Assembly (NCBI GenBank): GCA_022497155.1
Contig: MU385746.1
Coordinates: 62,001-126,000 of the forward strand
Direction of reading: 5' to 3'
DNA: 64,000 nucleotides
From: Whalleya microplaca
Lineage: Eukaryota; Ascomycota; Sordariomycetes; Xylariales; Xylariaceae
Below, one piece after another: positions 59,881 through 64,000 of the stretch. Every line of letters starts with the position of its first letter. The stretch's first letter is position 1. Made by a program: the position numbers and the translations under genes. The notes under the pieces were generated by a model that saw only the letters and a list, made by a program, of their open reading frames with translations, was not told the DNA's origin and did not search any database.

Positions 59881-60275
59881 AGCTTAGCAAACAAATGTAC
59901 CTATGCATTCACTAGAGCTTGCAACCTTAGGTGATTTCTATCCACCCCTCCAAGCTGTGGTTATCCTAAAAAAAACCTCCCTCCTTCCCAAATCCTAGTC
60001 CACCACACAGCAGGACTATCAATTTGTCTGCCTTCTTTCCCTCAACGGCACACAGGTTGAATTTTTCCCCTTCTTCACTCTTGCAGATATTTTGCATTTG
60101 TCAAGATATTTTTCTGCAATCTTGGGTGTCAGCCAAACCTCGTCATCAGTGACACACCATTTCTGCCAACCCTCTTCCCACTACCTTTTACTCTTTCCCC
60201 TCTCGTACATCACAGTTCTGATTTTCAGATCTCGTATTTCGTACTATTGGGTATCTTTCGCAATCCTAGCCAACG

Positions 60276-61165
60276 ATGCCATCTCAATCACGCCGCCGTG
60301 GCGCCAAAAGCTCCCGCGCCGGCAGACGCAGACGCGGTAAGCAAAGCGGCCAGGGTCGTAACGAGCAAGCCTGTAAGTTTGATTTTCACTAGATACATTT
60401 CGTTTGAACTAGAGTCTGACCCTCGATAGCTCCCAAGTCCAATGACCGAGTGCAAGACGGCCGTGTCAGCAAGAACGAATCCTCCCCCAAGAGATCTTCC
60501 CAGGAGCTAGCTGCGGTTTTGTCTGCAGACGGTGCAGCTAATGCTTCATCATCGTTCGAGTCTCAGCCTGGTCACGTTCAATGTAAGCTTTAGAACCTCT
60601 ACTACCCTAGTCACAATGAGATATTCGTGCTCACCACGTCACGGCAGCCTCACCAGTCACTCCCAACGCCACTCATGCTACGGCTCAAGGAACTCCATCC
60701 GAAGATGAATTCGACGAAAATTTTGTCCGTGACATCGCTATGGTGTGCGCCGGACTGACATCCACGAGAGCAAAGGATCATCAGATGTTCGGCCTCCCCG
60801 CCCCGCCAACGCTCAGCATGGCCGATGTTGACGATATAGTCCGTGGTGGCTGGGACAAGGTAAAGCAAACCGTTGATGGAATCCTCATGGGCATGCAACA
60901 CGATATGGACACCATTCATCCGCTATACCACGAAAAACGCCAAAAGTACCTCGATTATCTAGAGGCTCGTAAGAAACAGGATGCTAAAGTGGCCGCGCTT
61001 CAGGCGAAGTCTGATGAGCTCAAGGCGCAGGCTGAGGAGCTGGAGAAGTTGATAGCCGAACGGAAAGCCCGTGTCGAGGACCGCGAGAGACGTCTAGAGA
61101 AGATGCTAGCCGAACAGAAAGCCCTTCTCGATGACCGTCAGAACCGTCTAGAGCGACAGAGCTAA
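60276..61165 (+). CDS. coiled-coil protein, function unknown
   Basis: Three exons (60276-60372, 60430-60582, 60648-61165) encode 255 residues. The first exon is very basic (SRRRGAKSSRAGRRRRGKQ), like a nuclear or RNA-binding tail. The middle is Ser/Ala-rich and disordered. From about residue 115 the protein looks folded: FVRDIAMVCAGLTSTRAKDHQ, then a long helix from YHEKRQKYLDYLEARKKQD to the end with heptad-like Leu/Ala spacing. The last part contains a repeated unit, LIAERKARVEDRERRLEKM and MLAEQKALLDDRQNRLERQ, an internal duplication of about 20 residues. Both introns are phase 1 and canonical. No family is recognised. It stands alone between gene-poor stretches, so it may be lineage-specific. 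Confidence 0.7.
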
Positions 61166-63003
61166 GCTCTTATAGAGCATCAGCGTGAATACTACAGGAC
61201 GAGAACCATGTATATGGCTCTGGACGATAGGTCTATTGGTGGCTCCAGCCACTGCGCAGTTTTCACGCTCTGCTGCTCAGGGGATAAGGTGGATGGAATA
61301 GGGTGGCTTAGGTTCTAGTCATACTTCATTCCTATGTATCACCTGGTTCTGAGCTATTTGCTGAATAAATCAAGAAAATCTCCCATCTGAACTGCTAAGG
61401 TGAATTGACAAGGTCAAGAAAGTAGATATACTGCCCAATCTCTTATAACTATGCTTGTTGGTTTCGTGTGGTATATGGAGCTTAGTATTCTCTGTGCTCG
61501 AGTGTCAGCAGGCCGGCTAGTCTGCCGCCCGGCTCTGGGTATCACACGTAGGGACAGGAAGGTTTCATTATTCTAAGCATATCTTCGAGGACATATATAG
61601 ACACAGAATCCAGTCCAATGGTTTGTATTATATGCCCAGCCTCCCTCCTACAACGACAAAGTACTGCCAGAGTTCCAGATACAAATATTTTGCTATTCGT
61701 ATCGTTAACAGTGCTAAACCAGGATCTAGCCCTCAGTAGGAAATTGTAGGTACTCCTCGCCCTCCAGACTATTATATAGCTGATAAGCAATCTAGCGACA
61801 CACATAATACTTTACTTTAGGTTAGGTTTTAGTTTGGGTACCTTTAGAGTGGTCTATATAGAGCCCAAACTAAAGCTCTTCCACAAACTTCTAATAATTG
61901 ATTGTCCCATTTGTCTATGTCTATATCCAAAAAATATTATACCCTCCCCTCATACCTTGAGGGGTTATCCGGCTGCCACCACATTACCAGGTAGGGATAA
62001 AATTAGTTGAACACTGAGAAACAACAGCCCCCATCGAAGATAGGTATGCTTAAGTAGGATAAGTACTTGCTTGTTCCTTTCCTTGTATTCGGCTTGCTTT
62101 ACTTACTATCTATAGAACAAAATGCAACAACCCATGAACCAGCTATCAACAATAGAATGGAGAAATCGAAATCTGCAAAGCGATTTGGATCACAAGAATC
62201 GGGAGGTTGCCAGCTTGCAAGGCATGATGGAAAATTCGTAGCAGAAATATGAGGACGTGCAGAATAATGCCTAAACGACCTGTAATGTGATTTCGGCAGG
62301 ACTCAGAAAATTGAAAGCTGTCTACCGCCGCTGTCCTACCGAACGCTCCCACCATCACTCAACCACTTGCAGTATCAGAATATCCACTCGAGGGAACTGA
62401 ACATATTGTAGCTCTCACTCAGAAATCTATAACACCATAGTTGCAGCACTACTGCTGACTGAGAGATAAGGCCGTGCTCATTGTATTATCGTGTCTAACT
62501 TTGCCTAATATTAGAAGTAGTTGCTTATAGAGGATACCGATCTCTATAGTGAGTCGTGTTTGGTATCGTTAACTATCCAGGTAGGTATACAAGTCCTAAC
62601 GCCAGGGGCAACTATCTCGAGGCGGTCACTGTCCTAAGGCTTGGTTATAAGCTTTCTAAATGTTCTCTGTTATAGATGACTTTCTACCTCGAGCCTACCA
62701 ACCCCCGTGTTCCCTGTATCGAGAAGAGACTCGATTAATAACTCGATATGAGAGCTACACTCAAAGAGTTATCACTCAGAACCCCCTAGCTACTTGGGCA
62801 TTCATAAACTAGTAAACATTTTATTAATCACTCATCTCGATAGATGATTGCAATGCAATTAAACTGTCGTGTTAAAAGCTATCGTGTTTTTCTCTAAAGT
62901 CTATCACCGCGGCCCTATTACGCCTGGGTGTCTAACTTATATATATATATCGATTCAAAACCAGCCTACCAAGTCTGAAGTTGCAGCTGAATTCCACACC
63001 AGC
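61166..63003. other. AT-rich gene-poor interval
   Basis: About 1.8 kb with many TATATA-type words, a possible gene relic at 62122-62274 and an 11-bp inverted repeat TTTAGTTTGGG/CCCAAACTAAA at 61828-61874. The minus-strand frame at 61542-61805 is not convincing. Sequence composition resembles RIP-affected intergenic DNA. Confidence 0.5.
62122..62274 (+). pseudogene. possible coiled-coil gene fragment with in-frame stop
   Basis: ATG at 62122 opens a helical, charged frame (MQQPMNQLSTIEWRNRNLQ) of 39 codons that stops at TAG (62239-62241); the frame continues QKYEDVQNNA to TAA at 62274. The continuation is also coiled-coil-like, so the TAG could be a mutated CAG. No family is recognised; chance remains possible. 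Confidence 0.25.
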
Positions 63004-64000
63004 CTACAAAGCCAAGAAAGCAACTACGCCGACAACACTCAGCGCCCAAGCCGACAGAACGCCCCTGGATCTGCCGGCCGCCGAGGCGCCGGGCTGCTCG
63101 CTACCCTCGGCGATGTTCCGCGCCCTCACGCAGGTCAGGCGGGCCTGCTCCTTCTTGGTGGTGTTCCCACTGCTCGAGTAGTACACCAGCATGACGGGCC
63201 AGGGCTGGCGCACGGCGCGCGCGTACAGCGACTCGTCGTCGCCGCGGTCCTTGGACGTCAGCGCGCTGGCGTAGAGCTCCGTGCCGTTGAACGCATCGAG
63301 CGGGACAACTGCCGCGTTGTATGTTAGCACGCTTGCTCACAGAAACTCATAAGTCATAGATAGGTATGCGGAATGCTCCACCTTGCCTTCACTCCGCCAT
63401 GGAGTCCATTGGTTTGCTCGACAAAGATAAGACGAGGCGTGAGCAGTAAAACGTGGTAAGGAAGCAAAAAACTCACACTCCGTCGTCTTCCACGCCGCCC
63501 CCCACGAATGCAACTCCCGCGTGCAATTATGCGGCGCCGACGTCGCCGCATCGTCCGTCTCCACGTACGCCCTCTCCCACTAATCGATGCACGACTGGGA
63601 GAGGAAACTGCGGCACGAGCCGTCGTCGTCCTGCGCCTTGCGCGTGAGCTCCGCCCTCTCATCGTCCTCATCCTCATCCTCATCCTCATCACTATCATTA
63701 TCATCATCATCCCCATCCCCATCCCCATCCGCATCATCGTCATCGTCCGTCCGCCCAACGCCCGAGACCGCATACGCGCGCACGCGCCAGTCACTCTGAT
63801 TAGCCGCCCGGACGACCGCCCCGCCGTCGAGCAGGAGCGCGTCCGGCGCGCGCACGGAGATCGAGATGCCGACGAAGTAGCGCCCGTCGGCGTCCGGGTC
63901 CTGCGCGGCGCGGTCCGCCGACACCCGATCTGCATCGTCCACCCGGCGATCTCGGCGCCGAGACGTTGAAGCCGCGCATGGCGAAGGTCCCCGTCGCGTT
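63004..64000 (-). pseudogene. secreted protein gene of unknown family, frame broken by two shifts and a TAG; runs off the window
   Basis: Minus-strand gene open at the right edge. Readable parts in order: ATGTFAMRGFNVSA, then after a one-base slip near 63955-63961 EIAGWTMQIG, then after a second slip near 63924-63928 SADRAAQDPDADGRYFVGIS followed by ISVRAPDALLLDGGAVVRA. Next comes a long Asp/Glu tract encoded by GAT/GAG repeats (about 63655-63745), then LTRKAQDDDGSCRSFLSQSC and an in-frame TAG at 63580-63582. The same frame goes on with WERAYVETDDAATSAPHNC. A 168-bp intron (63309-63476) leads to the last exon, ending with GVLSAWALSVVGVVAFLAL, which looks like a GPI-anchor signal. Both slips lie in G-rich runs, so base-calling or assembly errors are an alternative to real decay. 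Confidence 0.6.

Larger units (their letters stand above)
58757..60275. other. gene-free interval with microsatellite and tandem repeat
   Basis: About 1.5 kb. It holds the TA/TG microsatellite near 59280-59405, the 59-bp tandem repeat at 59767-59880 and, from about 60000, a CT-rich leader of the coiled-coil gene. No gene is supported. Confidence 0.55.

Noticed and set aside
61828..61874. 11-bp inverted repeat TTTAGTTTGGG/CCCAAACTAAA
   Set aside because: Too short, and no target duplication was found. It could be a chance hairpin or a transposon end, but one copy is not enough to call.

Overview
The window is a piece of a filamentous ascomycete genome (Pezizomycotina, probably a Sordariomycete; the class is inferred from gene content). 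Genes are spaced 0.5-2.5 kb apart on both strands and are interrupted by short GT-AG introns, mostly 48-110 bp. Several families are typical of filamentous fungi: a GH115 glucuronidase, a PAS-type hybrid histidine kinase, a class II DAHP synthase, choline sulfatase, fungal RIF1 and RIC8. One dead gene carries four stops of the kind that repeat-induced point mutation (RIP) makes, which also fits Pezizomycotina.

Layout. 1-9.96 kb: the 3' part of a GH115 gene, a kinesin-8, an APC-superfamily permease and a small EthD-domain protein. 9.96-11.5 kb: a gene-free stretch holding two small nonautonomous DNA transposons (MITEs), one with an 8-bp and one with a TA target duplication. 11.5-17.4 kb: a DUF1295 membrane reductase-like protein, a five-exon GFA-type enzyme, a small membrane protein whose frame is cut by an in-frame TAG, and a 2EXR-type protein. 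18.6-29.9 kb, all on the minus strand: MED8, choline sulfatase, an MPDU1-like PQ-loop protein, a chromodomain protein and RIC8. 31.2-38.6 kb, plus strand: RIF1 and glucose-6-phosphate 1-epimerase. 38.6-46.2 kb: an AT-rich area with a decayed gene, a single-pass membrane protein and a large secreted protein of unknown function. 46.4-51 kb: an HYPK homolog, a class II DAHP synthase and a WSS1-type protease. 51-54.4 kb: a gene-free stretch with a 573-bp inverted-repeat element. 54.5-58.8 kb: the hybrid histidine kinase. 58.8-64 kb: microsatellites, a short coiled-coil protein, gene fragments and a frameshifted gene running off the window.

Most intact genes are housekeeping: transcription (MED8), chromatin and replication timing (RIF1, chromodomain protein), DNA-protein crosslink repair (WSS1), G-protein signalling (RIC8), microtubule dynamics (kinesin-8), glycosylation (MPDU1) and aromatic amino-acid synthesis (DAHPS). 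I see no biosynthetic gene cluster, CRISPR array, tRNA or rRNA gene. The most unusual signals lie between genes: three inverted-repeat elements with clear target duplications, one of which carries a 50-bp internal tandem array; three broken reading frames; and a short uORF whose stop overlaps the kinase start codon. Exon boundaries were set by hand from splice sites and frame and should be tested against RNA data.
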